A stretch of 64,000 nt of DNA from Chloroflexota bacterium (GCA_029782365.1 JAKOUW010000240.1:124001-188000); one strand, 5' to 3'; shown: positions 34,020 through 44,100, numbered from the stretch's first letter. Notes: generated by a model from the sequence alone, not told the origin. Made by a program: numbers and translations.

Positions 34020-34703
34020 CTACTCTGCCCGAAAACGGTAACCAACGCCGAATACAGTTTCGATGTATTGCGGCTTACTGGCATTCGGTTCAATTTTTGT
34101 GCGCAAGTTTCGCACGTGTACATCAATTGTGCGCGCCACGCCTTCAAACGTGGTGCCTTGCAATTTTTCCAGCAGATCAAGGCGCGAAAAAACCCGGCCG
34201 GGCGAGGCCATCAGGAGTGCCAGTAAATCAAATTCGGACGGAGTGAGCGAAACCGGCCGGCCAGCGACGCGCACATCATGATTAGTGATATCTACTGTGA
34301 TCTCGCCAGCGCGCAGGAGGGATTGGCCTTGTTTTTCCCGCTGACTGCGCCGCAGCACGGCATTGATGCGCGCGACCAGCTCGCGCATGCCGAACGGCTT
34401 GGTGACGTAATCATCAGCGCCCAGTTCCAACCCCAGAACTTTGTCCGATTCTTCCAGCTTTGCTGTAATCATAATGATCGGTGTATCATGATCCTTGCGA
34501 TACAGCTTCAAGAATTCATAACCGCCCATCTCCGGCATCATAATATCCAGTAGAATGAGATCGGGTTTTTCCTGGATGGCCGCAGACAGCGCCTGGCGTC
34601 CATTTTCTGCTACTGCCACCCGAAAATTTTCCTCAACCAGGTAGTCGCGCACCAGATTGCGCATGCTGGCTTTATCATCGACAACCAGGATTGTTTTTGG
34701 CAT
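34020..34703 (-). CDS. OmpR-family response regulator
   Basis: 227 residues from the ATG at 34703, an alternative ATG being at 34709. The receiver has DD at 9-10, phospho-acceptor D53 in LILLDIMMPEMGG and a Lys in KPFGMRELVARI. The C-terminal winged helix includes LTPSEFDLLALLMASPGRVFSR and EGVARTIDVHVRNLRTKIEP. It controls genes in response to the adjacent kinase. TACAAT sits exactly six bases before the 34703 ATG, suggesting its own leaderless promoter inside the gap after the glycosyltransferase gene. Confidence 0.93.
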   Translation of the reverse strand: MPKTILVVDDKASMRNLVRDYLVEENFRVAVAENGRQALSAAIQEKPDLILLDIMMPEMGGYEFLKLYRKDHDTPIIMITAKLEESDKVLGLELGADDYVTKPFGMRELVARINAVLRRSQREKQGQSLLRAGEITVDITNHDVRVAGRPVSLTPSEFDLLALLMASPGRVFSRLDLLEKLQGTTFEGVARTIDVHVRNLRTKIEPNASKPQYIETVFGVGYRFRAE

Positions 34704-34709
34704 GATCAT

Positions 34710-34715
34710 ATTGTA
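34710..34715 (-). promoter_or_regulatory. -10 box of a possible leaderless promoter for the response regulator
   Basis: On the minus strand TACAAT, six bases (ATGATC) and the ATG at 34703. AAGG also precedes the other ATG (34709), so normal ribosome binding cannot be excluded. Confidence 0.4.
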
Positions 34716-34752
34716 CCTTCTGTTCCATCCAAAATGAGTTCATTTGACCGCC

Positions 34753-36813
34753 TCATGGCGCAGCAGCGCCTTCACAATTGTAAAGAACAGCTGGCTGCAG
34801 CGGCCCGCCAATCTGTGGGCTTTGCGACATGGGTATTTGCCCAATTTTGACCGGGACGCAGTTTTGCGTGACCCAGCGGCCAATTTCGGGTTTGCGGGCG
34901 GTTAGGTCATTCCCGCCCAGGATAAATTTAATTTTTCCGCCGGCTACCCACTGCTTGAGGTGGTCCAGGGTTATCACATTATCTCCCCCATTAAACCCTC
35001 CAAACGTTAGCACAGGCCGTTTGGTAGCCAGGATAAATGGCGCGGCGCTGTGGGAATCCAGGGTAGCCACCAGGTAGCTTTCTGGCTGCGTGTTAGCCAG
35101 CAGGTAAGCTATCAAAGCGTTGCTGTTCATTTGACCTGGAGCAATGGACGGTTGGCCGATGCCAGGGTTGGAATCCGGACCAGCGTTGGGTAATGCTGTA
35201 TTTGGATTGGGGTTAAAAGTGGTCAGCATTGCCAGCGTGAATGGCCCGGTGACCAGGCTTGTACACAGCAAGACGGCGGCGGCGTACTTTCTCCATCCCA
35301 ATAATGGGGGGCAGGCCAACAAGATAATGCCAGCCAGCCAAGTCAGGCAAATCAGCGTAGTCGGGAGCAGCGCGTACTGGGGATATTCCCATAGTGTGAT
35401 GCAGGCATACAGCGCGGTGACGGCTGATATGACCAGAATCAGAACTAAACCGCCGCGGTGGTGGTCTGCCAGCGCATTCCAAAATCCCCAGGCCACGCCA
35501 GCTGCCAGGGCTGCGATGGCTGGGCCGAGCATGATCAGGTAGTACGTATGCCACAATCCGCTGGTGATGCTGAAATATGCCAGCATTGGCAGCAACCAGG
35601 CAGCCCAAAACACGAAAGCAATCTGTTGGTCGCGGTTGAGGTTTGCCCATCTTAGTAATAAAGCCAGCACGGGCAAACCCAGGAGGATCGCTGGCAAGAG
35701 CCAGCTGGCTTCTTCAGCCAACGGCCGGGTAAAGAGCCGCAGTAAACCCGGTTGACCGACTTCGTCCAGACGGCTGCCGCCTGGCGCTTGAAAGCCAGGG
35801 CCTCCATCATTGTCTCTTGCTCCCGGCGGTAGGAATTGTCCTGCGGGGCGCGGCGGGGGGGCACCGGGATTAAGTCCGCCATCCATTCCCTGCGCTTGAA
35901 CAGGCCGGCCTGGCCCCGATTGACCCAAGCCAAAACGCTCCAGTCCGTTATGCCCAATTACCAACTCGAGCATGGAGTTGTCTGTGCTGCTGCCCGCAAA
36001 AGGTCGCTCGGCAGGGGGAGTCAGGTCGAACAGTGCGATCCAGGCAAATGAAAGTATAAACAGCGTTACCCCGGCGACTGCCAGGTGGACGAATTTTTTC
36101 CACAGGGCTTGTGGGGCAAATAGCAGGTAAATGCCAAAGAATGCTGGCAAAACCATGTAAGCCTGCAGCATTTTGATATTGAATCCAACCGCTACCAGGA
36201 CAGCCCCAAGGAAAAAATAACGAAAACGGCTGGTTTCAATTGATTTAATCACTGCCCAGGCAGCCAGCAGTAAGACAAACACCAGGGTTCCATCCATGGT
36301 GTTGTTGCGTTCTGTAGCAATCGTCACCGGCATGACAGCCAGCGCCAGGGCCGCCGCCACAGCGGGCCAGTTTCCGAAGGCGCGCTTGACCAGGCTGAAA
36401 AGCAGAGGTATCGACAGGACGCCCACCAGAGCCTGGGGCAGCGCCAGCGAAAAGCCATTGACGCCCAGGAAATAAGCTGACAATGCCTGCAGCCAGAACC
36501 CTACGGGAGGCTTGTCCACAGAGACCGATCCTCCCGGCTCGAAAGCAGCATAGAAAAAATTATGCCAGGAAGTCAACATGCTCTGAACGGTAGCAGCGTA
36601 GTAGGTGTTGCCAATATCGCTGGCACCCAAATGGTAAAAGCGCATGAAACCGCCCAGGAGAATAATGCCAACCAGGGCGATCCATACAACCAAAGCTTTG
36701 GATGAACGTAGAGATTTAGAAGGTGGATCGCTGAGCATGCCAACAGGATACGCGAAAATTGTTAAGAAATTGTTCAGAAAATGTTGCCATCTGGTTGGTT
36801 TTGATTGTAACAT
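34753..36813 (-). CDS. Glycosyltransferase family 39 / ArnT-like membrane mannosyltransferase
   Basis: 686 residues from the ATG at 36813; an ATG at 36738 is an alternative (no clear ribosome binding site at either). About 11-12 membrane helices are visible. The N-terminal loop YHLGASDIGNTYYAATVQSM carries the conserved Asp, and SVDKPPVGFWLQALS is the typical acidic loop. A Gly/Pro-rich insertion lies near residues ~300-350, and a soluble C-terminal part (~570-686) contains LVATLDSHSAAPFILATKRPV. These enzymes move sugars from polyprenyl-phosphate to lipids or proteins on the outer face of the membrane. The gene stands upstream of the two-component genes. Confidence 0.85.
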   Translation of the reverse strand: MLQSKPTRWQHFLNNFLTIFAYPVGMLSDPPSKSLRSSKALVVWIALVGIILLGGFMRFYHLGASDIGNTYYAATVQSMLTSWHNFFYAAFEPGGSVSVDKPPVGFWLQALSAYFLGVNGFSLALPQALVGVLSIPLLFSLVKRAFGNWPAVAAALALAVMPVTIATERNNTMDGTLVFVLLLAAWAVIKSIETSRFRYFFLGAVLVAVGFNIKMLQAYMVLPAFFGIYLLFAPQALWKKFVHLAVAGVTLFILSFAWIALFDLTPPAERPFAGSSTDNSMLELVIGHNGLERFGLGQSGPGRPVQAQGMDGGLNPGAPPPRPAGQFLPPGARDNDGGPGFQAPGGSRLDEVGQPGLLRLFTRPLAEEASWLLPAILLGLPVLALLLRWANLNRDQQIAFVFWAAWLLPMLAYFSITSGLWHTYYLIMLGPAIAALAAGVAWGFWNALADHHRGGLVLILVISAVTALYACITLWEYPQYALLPTTLICLTWLAGIILLACPPLLGWRKYAAAVLLCTSLVTGPFTLAMLTTFNPNPNTALPNAGPDSNPGIGQPSIAPGQMNSNALIAYLLANTQPESYLVATLDSHSAAPFILATKRPVLTFGGFNGGDNVITLDHLKQWVAGGKIKFILGGNDLTARKPEIGRWVTQNCVPVKIGQIPMSQSPQIGGPLQPAVLYNCEGAAAP

Positions 36814-36911
36814 TTATTGCCGGAGGGATCTGCGAGCTGGAACGGTCGCCGTGATGCTCAGAGCGATTGCATAAGACCCTGCCTGGCCGCCGCAATCTCC
36901 TTAGAAATAAC

Positions 36912-36940
36912 TTGAATTGGGAAAAGAAATATACTATAGT
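36912..36940 (+). promoter_or_regulatory. Promoter (TTGAAT-17-TATAGT) for the permuted papain-like hydrolase gene
   Basis: -35 TTGAAT at 36912-36917, a 17-base spacer, -10 TATAGT at 36935-36940, then seven bases to the ATG at 36948. No Shine-Dalgarno is seen. This is the clearest complete promoter of the leaderless type in the window. Confidence 0.7.
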
Positions 36941-36947
36941 AGAACAG

Positions 36948-37541
36948 ATGACATACTCTTACCAGATTCAAGGGGTTACCCTGCGCACGGGCGATATCCT
37001 GTGCAATACTGATGGCCAATCGGAGATTTTGGCGGGCGAATTCTGGCGCCTGTTAGGCCGGCTGCTGCCGGGAGTAGTCGATCATATCGTGCTGTACCTG
37101 GGTCCAGAGGGCCGGTGCATTGAAGCCGGCCCCTTGGGTGTGATCACCTTCGATGTTCAGAATCATACCTGGGATGCCCAAAAAATGATGCCGGCGCGCG
37201 GCATGTTGGTCGATTCGCTTTACGGCATTGCTCGCCCCCTGGAAGCCCTGGCACTGGCGCCAGATAAAGAAGAACAGGTTCGTCAGGATATCGCCAGGTA
37301 CTGCCTGGCGCAGGTTGGCAAGCCCTACAACTTGAATTTTTTCAATTGCGAAACCGAAGATGGATTTTACTGCAGCCAGTTGGCGTATAAAGCATTTCAG
37401 CGCCACGGCATTAATTTAAACACGAATGTTGGCATCATCAACCTGCCAGGTACAAATCAAATCATTTTTCCCCAGGAAATTTGGGACGCCTGCCCGAACC
37501 GCCAGTTGTTTCCACGCATTTTAAAGGGCAGCCAGCCGTAA
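36948..37541 (+). CDS. YiiX/YebB-like permuted NlpC/P60 cysteine hydrolase
   Basis: 197 residues from the ATG at 36948; the frame opens further upstream but the promoter lies inside it. The catalytic order is circularly permuted: His in VDHIVLYLG (~H46) precedes Cys in FYCSQLAYKAF (~C142), with LRTGDILCN near the N-terminus as in YiiX-type proteins. These hydrolases act on amide or thioester bonds of lipids, peptides or cell wall. No signal peptide is seen, so the enzyme seems cytoplasmic. It lies next to a C39-like peptidase and a GlcNAc-type kinase. Confidence 0.8.
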   Translation: MTYSYQIQGVTLRTGDILCNTDGQSEILAGEFWRLLGRLLPGVVDHIVLYLGPEGRCIEAGPLGVITFDVQNHTWDAQKMMPARGMLVDSLYGIARPLEALALAPDKEEQVRQDIARYCLAQVGKPYNLNFFNCETEDGFYCSQLAYKAFQRHGINLNTNVGIINLPGTNQIIFPQEIWDACPNRQLFPRILKGSQP

Positions 37542-37624
37542 ATTTGAATATGATAGAATAAGTCAAGATAATTGCGGTGTTTTGTTTCTGGATCGATACC
37601 TGAAATTGCAAAAGGAGACTGGCG

Positions 37625-38947
37625 ATGTACCAGACCAATAACCTGTACCAAAACGACCCTGCCTGGAAAAATATTCCTCTGGGCTTCTCCACAGATGGTG
37701 GCACGATCGGCACGTGGGGCTGTTTGTTGACTTCTTTGACCATGCTGGTAAACGGGCTGGGATACAATGAAACACCGCCTACCGTCAACGACAAAATGAA
37801 ACAGGCGAACGGCTTCCAAGGGGCGATGATCATCCCATCCGCCCTGCCTGCAGTCTTCCCTAAAGTAATTTTTAAACGATTTATCAACAGCGAACATTCA
37901 ATCCCGCCGATCGATCAAATCGATGCTGCCCTCAGCGCCGGCAAGCCGGTGGTAGTAGAAGTGGATTGGTCAGCTGCCAGTGGCATCCAGACACATTGGG
38001 TGCTTTTGAAAGACAAGGTTGGGGGCGATTACTCGATCTATGATCCATACTGTTACCCGGGAGACGCCCCAGGTAAAGATGTCTTCCTGACTCAACGCTA
38101 TAAATTCAGCGGATCAGGCCTGCAGTCCTCGGTCTTGGCAGTTTTCTTCTTCGATTCCGCCACAATGCCGGTCCCCCCTCCCATCAAACCGCTGCCCGCA
38201 AATGCGGTGACCGTTTATGTGGCAGAGGATGGATTGGCACTGCGGGCAGCAGGCGCTGTGGACGGCCCGCTGCTGAAACGCCTGGCAGTCGGCTCGGCGC
38301 TGACCAGCCTGGAAACATCTGAGGCCACGAATGCAAAACTTGGACAGCAGGGCCAATGGTTAAATGTGCAGGATGCCTCCGACGTCCAGGGTTATATGGC
38401 TGCCTGGTATCTGTCTGCTTCGCCAGCGCCGGTTACGCCGCCGCCACCGCCTCCATCCACAGGAGGCAGTTTGAATTTACTGCCGCTGGTGGATGGCCTG
38501 GCCCTACGTTCTCAGCCGGTCGTCTCTGACTCGACGCTGATCAAACGCCTGCCTTTGAACACTTTGTTGGCAGTGAAAGAACCTGTTGACCAGGCAGCAC
38601 CGAAAATTGGCACACAGGGCATGTGGATTTACGTGAGTGATCCTCTCAACGCCGAAGGCTTTGTGGCTGGTTGGTATGTCAAGCGTGCTGATGCAGTTCC
38701 CTCAGGGGGACCGCCAAACCCACCGTCCAGTAGCGTGACTGTTAAAACAATTTCCGATCAGCTCGCCCTGCGCAGCCAACCGCTCATCCTCGACAGTACG
38801 CTGATCAAACGGCTGCCTTTGGGCAGCTACCTCACACTGGTCAACCCTGGCGAGGCGGTCAAGATCGGAGTCAGCGGCCAATGGCTGAATGTGAACGATT
38901 CTACCGGCACAACCGGCTTTGTGGCCGCCTGGTATGTCTCGCGTTAG
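37625..38947 (+). CDS. C39-like cysteine peptidase with three C-terminal SH3-like repeats
   Basis: 440 residues, ATG with aaaggag upstream. The N-terminal ~185 residues show a C39-type triad: C33 in GTWGCLLTS, H124 in QTHWVLLKD and D140 in YSIYDPYCYP. Three repeats of about 70 residues follow (~195-268, ~285-360, ~370-440), each with LALRSQP or similar, LIKRLPLG and GQWLNVND or similar, then AAWYVS, separated by Pro-rich linkers. The repeats resemble bacterial SH3 wall-binding modules. No signal peptide is apparent, so export, if any, would be unconventional. The last codons overlap the kinase gene. Confidence 0.8.
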   Translation: MYQTNNLYQNDPAWKNIPLGFSTDGGTIGTWGCLLTSLTMLVNGLGYNETPPTVNDKMKQANGFQGAMIIPSALPAVFPKVIFKRFINSEHSIPPIDQIDAALSAGKPVVVEVDWSAASGIQTHWVLLKDKVGGDYSIYDPYCYPGDAPGKDVFLTQRYKFSGSGLQSSVLAVFFFDSATMPVPPPIKPLPANAVTVYVAEDGLALRAAGAVDGPLLKRLAVGSALTSLETSEATNAKLGQQGQWLNVQDASDVQGYMAAWYLSASPAPVTPPPPPPSTGGSLNLLPLVDGLALRSQPVVSDSTLIKRLPLNTLLAVKEPVDQAAPKIGTQGMWIYVSDPLNAEGFVAGWYVKRADAVPSGGPPNPPSSSVTVKTISDQLALRSQPLILDSTLIKRLPLGSYLTLVNPGEAVKIGVSGQWLNVNDSTGTTGFVAAWYVSR

Positions 38948-39968
38948 CAACAGAGATGTGCGTTCTGGGCGTTACTATTTAGGCGTCGATGTTGGCGGCT
39001 CCAAAACTCATGCGTTGGTGGTGAACGAGGATGGCGAGGCGCTGGGCTTTGGGGCTGGCGGGCCGGGCAACCAGCAGGGCGTGGGTTATGAAGGACTCAC
39101 CAGTATTTTATGTCAGGTGATCGGCCAGGCGCTGCAGCAGAGCGACCTGGAGATCAACCAATTGAGCGGCGCCGGATTGGGCATTGCAGGATACGATTGG
39201 GATTGCCAACTGCAGGCTCATCTCGATGCCATTGCCCCTTTAAAATTGGACTGCCCGGTGCGGATTGTGAATGATGCCGTTATCGGCTTGCTGGCAGGCG
39301 CCAGCCAGGGTTGGGGGATATGCCTCGTGTCGGGCACGGGTAATAACTGCCGCGGGCGCGACCGCCAGGGTAGAGAAGGCCGTGTCACCGGCGAGGGTGG
39401 GCTGTTTGGTGAATATGGGGGCGGTGGCGACCTGGTTGCGCGGGCCATTGCCTGCATCAGTCACCAATGGACGCGGCGCGGTCGGCCAACAGCCCTGACC
39501 GAGTTGTTCATGCAGCGCGCCGGGGCGCGGGATATTTACGATTTGATAGAAGGGATCGATCTGCATCGCTATATTCCAGATGCCAGTTGGGCTTTATTGG
39601 TGCTCCAAGCCGCCCGAGAGGGCGACCTGGCGGCCAAAGAGATTGTAGTCTGGAATGCGCATGAAGTCGCAGAACTGGGATGCAGTGTGATTCGCCAGCT
39701 CGAACTCCAAGCGGAAGAATTCGAGGTGGTGCTGGCAGGCAGTGTATTTAAAGCCGGGTCCTTGTATATCCAACCATTGCAGGAGAGGATTCTGGAACTG
39801 GCGCCTAAAGCTCGCTTCGTGCCGCTCAGAGTGCCGCCCGTGGTTGGCGGAGCGTTGCTGGCGATGGAACAGCGTTTTGGTATACAGGTTTATCATCGCC
39901 GCCAGCGCTTGCTCCAATCGACGTCGGCGTTGATAAGCGAACTGCAGAAGATTGCGGGCAGAGCGTAA
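38934..39968 (+). CDS. BadF/BadG/BcrA/BcrD ATPase family kinase, N-acetylglucosamine kinase-like
   Basis: 344 residues from the ATG at 38934, which overlaps the preceding gene by 14 bases; the start is not certain. The phosphate-1 motif LGVDVGGSKTHALVV and the LVSGTGNNCRGRDRQGR phosphate-2 region are typical of the ASKHA fold. GEGGLFGEYGGGGDLVARAI matches the GlcNAc kinase branch. It would phosphorylate an amino sugar released from wall or glycoprotein, which fits the GH20 gene nearby. The alternative, a 2-hydroxyacyl-CoA dehydratase activator, lacks the Cys pair here, so it is disfavoured. Confidence 0.82.
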   Translation: MSRVSNRDVRSGRYYLGVDVGGSKTHALVVNEDGEALGFGAGGPGNQQGVGYEGLTSILCQVIGQALQQSDLEINQLSGAGLGIAGYDWDCQLQAHLDAIAPLKLDCPVRIVNDAVIGLLAGASQGWGICLVSGTGNNCRGRDRQGREGRVTGEGGLFGEYGGGGDLVARAIACISHQWTRRGRPTALTELFMQRAGARDIYDLIEGIDLHRYIPDASWALLVLQAAREGDLAAKEIVVWNAHEVAELGCSVIRQLELQAEEFEVVLAGSVFKAGSLYIQPLQERILELAPKARFVPLRVPPVVGGALLAMEQRFGIQVYHRRQRLLQSTSALISELQKIAGRA

Positions 39969-40003
39969 ATGAATTGGCGGTTCTTGAGACCGGGAGAAAT
40001 ACG

Positions 40004-40411
40004 ATGAGCGAATCATTAGAATGTTCTGTGCTTTTGAGAGCGACTCCCCAGCAGGTATACCGGGCCTGGCTAGATGGAGCCGCTCACAGTGCTTTCACAG
40101 GCAGCCTGGCCGAGATCGATGCGCATTCCGGCGGTCTTTTTACCGCCTGGGATGGCTACATATCAGGTAAAAACGTTTTGCTGGAGCCCTATGCCCGGAT
40201 TTTGCAAACCTGGCGAACCAGTGAATTCCCCCAGCTTGCACCGGACTCTTTTCTCGAAGTGCTGTTGGAAGATGTTGGGGGCAGTACCCTGGTGACACTG
40301 CATCACACACAAATTCCAGATGGGCAATCTGGCCAGTATCTGGAAGGCTGGCAAGAATATTATTTTAAGCCCATGCAGGAATATTTCGACAGCCTGCGCG
40401 ATGATCTGTGA
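40004..40411 (+). CDS. SRPBCC domain-containing protein (AHSA1-like)
   Basis: 135 residues from the ATG at 40004 (gggagaa upstream). The sequence CSVLLRATPQQVYRAWLDG, GGLFTAWDGYISGKNVLLEP, RILQTWRTSEFP and the C-terminal LEGWQEYYFKPMQEYF match the AHSA1/START-like branch, a hydrophobic-pocket fold of about this length. Binding of a small hydrophobic ligand is the general function. It follows the kinase gene by 35 bases. Confidence 0.84.
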   Translation: MSESLECSVLLRATPQQVYRAWLDGAAHSAFTGSLAEIDAHSGGLFTAWDGYISGKNVLLEPYARILQTWRTSEFPQLAPDSFLEVLLEDVGGSTLVTLHHTQIPDGQSGQYLEGWQEYYFKPMQEYFDSLRDDL

Positions 40412-40469
40412 AACCTAATCGCAGTAGATGATCCTCAGCCCTGTCTCTTATTTCGGGGTTGCATAAATT

Positions 40470-40498
40470 TTGCTTCAACTGGCATTGTGGGCTATAAT
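40470..40498 (+). promoter_or_regulatory. Promoter (TTGCTT-17-TATAAT) for the mgtC-like gene
   Basis: -35 TTGCTT (40470-40475), a 17-base spacer and -10 TATAAT (40493-40498), 22 bases before the ATG at 40521, whose Shine-Dalgarno is gttgagg. Confidence 0.65.
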
Positions 40499-40520
40499 TT
40501 TTATAACAGTTGAGGCCCAT

Positions 40521-41159
40521 ATGATCATCATAACCGAAGAATTCATCAAAATCGTCCTGGCGCTGTTCGTCGGGGGTGTTATCGGGTTGGAGCGGGAATA
40601 TCGCGAAAAGGCCGCGGGATTTCGTACAATGATTTTGATCTGCCTCGGCTCGGCGATCTATACAATAATTTCAATCCGGATTTCGGGTCCGGGAAATGAT
40701 CCCGGCCGCATTGCCGCTCAAATCGTCAGCGGGATCGGATTTTTAGGCGCTGGCGTCATCATGCGCGAAAGTGGTCACACGGTCGGCATCACCACGGCCG
40801 CGTCGATCTGGTTCGTGGCGGCGTTGGGGATGGGCTTGGGCAGTGGAGAATACCTCCTTGTAGGGATCTCGGTCCTGCTGGCGTTGGCTGTTTTGATCCT
40901 CTTTCCTAGATTTGAGGCCTGGATCAATATCCGCCACATCGAGCGTACGTATAAAATTCGTTTAACGCTGGAAATTTTGAAAATAGATAAGATAGATACT
41001 TTCGTGCGGCGCAGCGGCCTGACTGTGCATGCATTTCGCAAGACCAAAGTGGATAACATGGCGGTTTGCACCTGGGCAACCAGCGGCCCGACGGCTGCGC
41101 ATGCCAGGGTTGTGGATGGCTTGCTCACCGATCCCGATGTGAGAGAATTCGATTTTTAG
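40521..41159 (+). CDS. MgtC/SapB family membrane protein
   Basis: 212 residues from the ATG at 40521. Four or five helices are visible. GVIGLEREYREKAAGFRTMILICLGSA at the N-terminus, IVSGIGFLGAGVIMRE and GITTAASIWFVAALGMG are the family blocks. A cytoplasmic C-terminal domain follows (~150-212). MgtC proteins help adaptation to low Mg2+ or acid by modulating ATP synthase or phosphate transport, and do not pump Mg2+. Its stop is eight bases before the kinase-STAND gene, so the two are probably cotranscribed. Confidence 0.9.
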   Translation: MIIITEEFIKIVLALFVGGVIGLEREYREKAAGFRTMILICLGSAIYTIISIRISGPGNDPGRIAAQIVSGIGFLGAGVIMRESGHTVGITTAASIWFVAALGMGLGSGEYLLVGISVLLALAVLILFPRFEAWINIRHIERTYKIRLTLEILKIDKIDTFVRRSGLTVHAFRKTKVDNMAVCTWATSGPTAAHARVVDGLLTDPDVREFDF

Positions 41160-41167
41160 GGGAAAAA

Positions 41168-44100
41168 TTGCACCCGGCGGGCCAGGTTTTGCAGTATCGT
41201 TACCGATTGGATAGCGTCCTTGGACAAGGCGGTATGGGTATCGTTTATCGCGCTTTCGACTCGACCTTGCAGCGCCCGGTGGCAGTGAAGATTATTGTCG
41301 ATTCGGCACTTTCTGATTCCAACCGTTCCATTTTGCTGAACGAAGCCCAATCAGCGGCCAAACTGAACCATCCGAATATTGTCACGATTTACGATGTCGT
41401 GGAAAGCACGGATGAGCAGGGGAATCGTTTGGACTTCATTGTCATGGAATACGTACAGGGGAAAACATTGCACGAACAACCGCCTGAGAATGAAGTGGAA
41501 AAATTTACCATCATCCAGCAGGTGTGTCTGGCGCTGGAGCATGCGCACAAACGCGGCGTTATTCACCGGGATTTGAAACCCGAAAACATCATGTTGGTTG
41601 GCAAGCAGGTCAAATTGATGGATTTTGGCCAGGCACGGTCTCAACAAGCAGGAAATGACCAGCCTGAAGAATACCTGGCAGGCTCGCCAGCATATATTTC
41701 CCCTGAGCAGGTCCAGGGGCGGCCTCCAGACGCACGCAGTGACTTGTATAGTTTGGGCGTTGTCATGTACGAACTGTTTACAGGAGTGCTGCCATTCGGT
41801 GGGAAAAGCCTGATCGACATGCTCTCCGCTCATCTTTATGAAGAACCCCAGCCGCCGGCCAAACTGCAGCCTGGAATCTCGCTCGAGGTACAGAATATCA
41901 TCCTGAAGTTGTTGGAGAAGACCCCGGAACAACGGTTCCAATCGGCTGCTGAGCTCCTGGCAGCCTGGGATGAGGTGGAAAAGGCAGCTACAAACCTACC
42001 TCTGCGCCACAACCTGCCTGCAGAATTGACTTCGTTCATTGGCCGACAGGCTGAGCTGAGCCAGATCAAGGATCTGCTGGCGGGCGTCTACCGCCTGGTT
42101 TCTCTGACTGGCTCTGGCGGGGTCGGTAAAACTCGTCTGGCTTTGCGCGCCGCCTGGGAGCAGTTGCAAAACTTTCCGGATGGGGTATGGCTGGTTGAAC
42201 TGGCTTCATTATCGGATGCCGAGCTGCTGCCCCAGGCTGTGATCAGCGCCTTGGGCTTGCGAGTGGATATTGGCATTTCGCCTCAAGCGGCGCTCGTCGC
42301 TTTCCTGCGGCAGCGCCGCTTGCTGCTGGTTTTGGACAACTGTGAGCACCTGATCCACGCGGCCATTCAACTGGTGGAAGACTTACTGCGCCAGTGTCCG
42401 TCGATGAAAATCATCGTCAGCAGCCGCGAGGCTTTGGGAGTTGCAGGCGAAGCTGTCTTTCAGGTGCCTTCGTTGGCTGTGCCCGCGCCCGACCCAAAAA
42501 GAGATCTGCCAGGGATGAGCGCCATTGAGCTTCTGCAATTCGATGCAGTTCGCCTCTTCACAGAACGCGCCGTGGAGGCGCTCCCCGAATTTGAACTCAC
42601 TGACCAAAATAAGAGCGCGGTGGTGAATATATGCCAGCGCCTGGATGGCATTCCCCTGGCCCTGGAACTGGCGGCGGCGCGGGTGAGGGTGTTGGATGTT
42701 TTCCAAATTGCCGGCCGTCTGGATGATCGTTTTCGGCTGCTCACCGGCGGCCGTCGTGGCGCCTTGCCGCGCCAGCAAACACTGCGCGCACTGATCGATT
42801 GGAGCTACGATCTGCTCGATGCAGCGGAAAAAGCCGCGCTGCAGAGGCTGTCGGTTTTTTCAGGCGGCTGGGTATTGGGGGCTGCTGAAGCGGTCTGCAT
42901 TGACCAATCCCCTCCGGCAGGCCAGGCTGGAGCGGATTTTGTGGATTTACTGACACAGTTGGTGAATAAATCCCTGGTCATGCAGCGCCGCGGCCCGGCT
43001 GGCGAGCCTCGCTATTACCTCCTCGAAACGATCCGCCAATATGCCCGCGATAAATTGCTGGATGCGGGGTTTATGGTCGAAACGCGCGCCTGTCATTTCA
43101 ATTATTATTACCACTTTACGCTCAGCGCTCAGGATAACTTGAGAGGCGCGCTCCAGTTTGAGTGGCTGCAGCGGGTAAACGATGAGCTGGATAATTTGCG
43201 GGCCGCCCTGGATTGGGCCTTGACGAATGATCCCGAGGCTGGTGTGAAAATGGCCTTCCACCTTCGCCGCTATTGGAGCAACCAGGTGCCCTCGACCGAC
43301 GGGCGTGAGTGGCTGGGGCGTTTGCTGGACACGCCAGCCATGCGCAAACCCAGCTTGACTCGAGTCTTTGGCCTGGTGGAATATGCATTCCTCAGCTCCT
43401 ATCATGCTGAGCTGGTTCTGGCGAAGACGCTGGCCGATGAAGCCCTGCAAATTGCCCACCAGTTGAATGACACTTTGGGGATCGCCCTGGCTCTGCATGC
43501 GGTTGGGTATGTCTTATGTTCGCAGGGTTATACGGAGCTGGGTGGAGCGCATTTTCTGGAATCGCTGTCATTTTACATGCGCCTGGGCAACAAAGTGGGC
43601 ATGGCCGATGTGTTGTTTTCTCTTGGCACGCTGGCAGATGCCAACCATTTCAGCCAGGCCACCGAAGACCTGGAAAAAGCTCTGGCGCTGGCAAGGGAAC
43701 GGAATGACCTGAGTTTGGTGATTGCCTGTCTCGACAGCCTGGGCATGGCGGCTTTCCGGGCAGAAGAATACGAAACGGCTCGCCAGCGCTTGACTGAAGC
43801 GCTCTCTCTGCTCCATCAACATAACCTGCCAGAGCAGATGGCTGATGTGACACTGCACTATTTGGGTGAATTGGAGCTGTACACCGGCAATTATGACCAA
43901 GCCCAGGAATACATGGAGCGCGTCATGATTCTATTGAAAAATCAGGGCCAGGGTTTGTGGATTTACTGGGCGACCGTTAAATTAGGTTATGTGTATCTGC
44001 GCAAGGGAGACCTCTCGAAAGCTGCCGCCAGTTTTGCAGAATGTCTGGCCAACTTTTTATCCCTGGGAGTGAAAATTGGGGTGGTATTTACCGTTGAAGG

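Noticed and set aside
41351..41941. 196-residue minus-strand frame opposite the kinase domain
   Set aside because: Shadow of a conserved kinase domain, with no ribosome site or motif.
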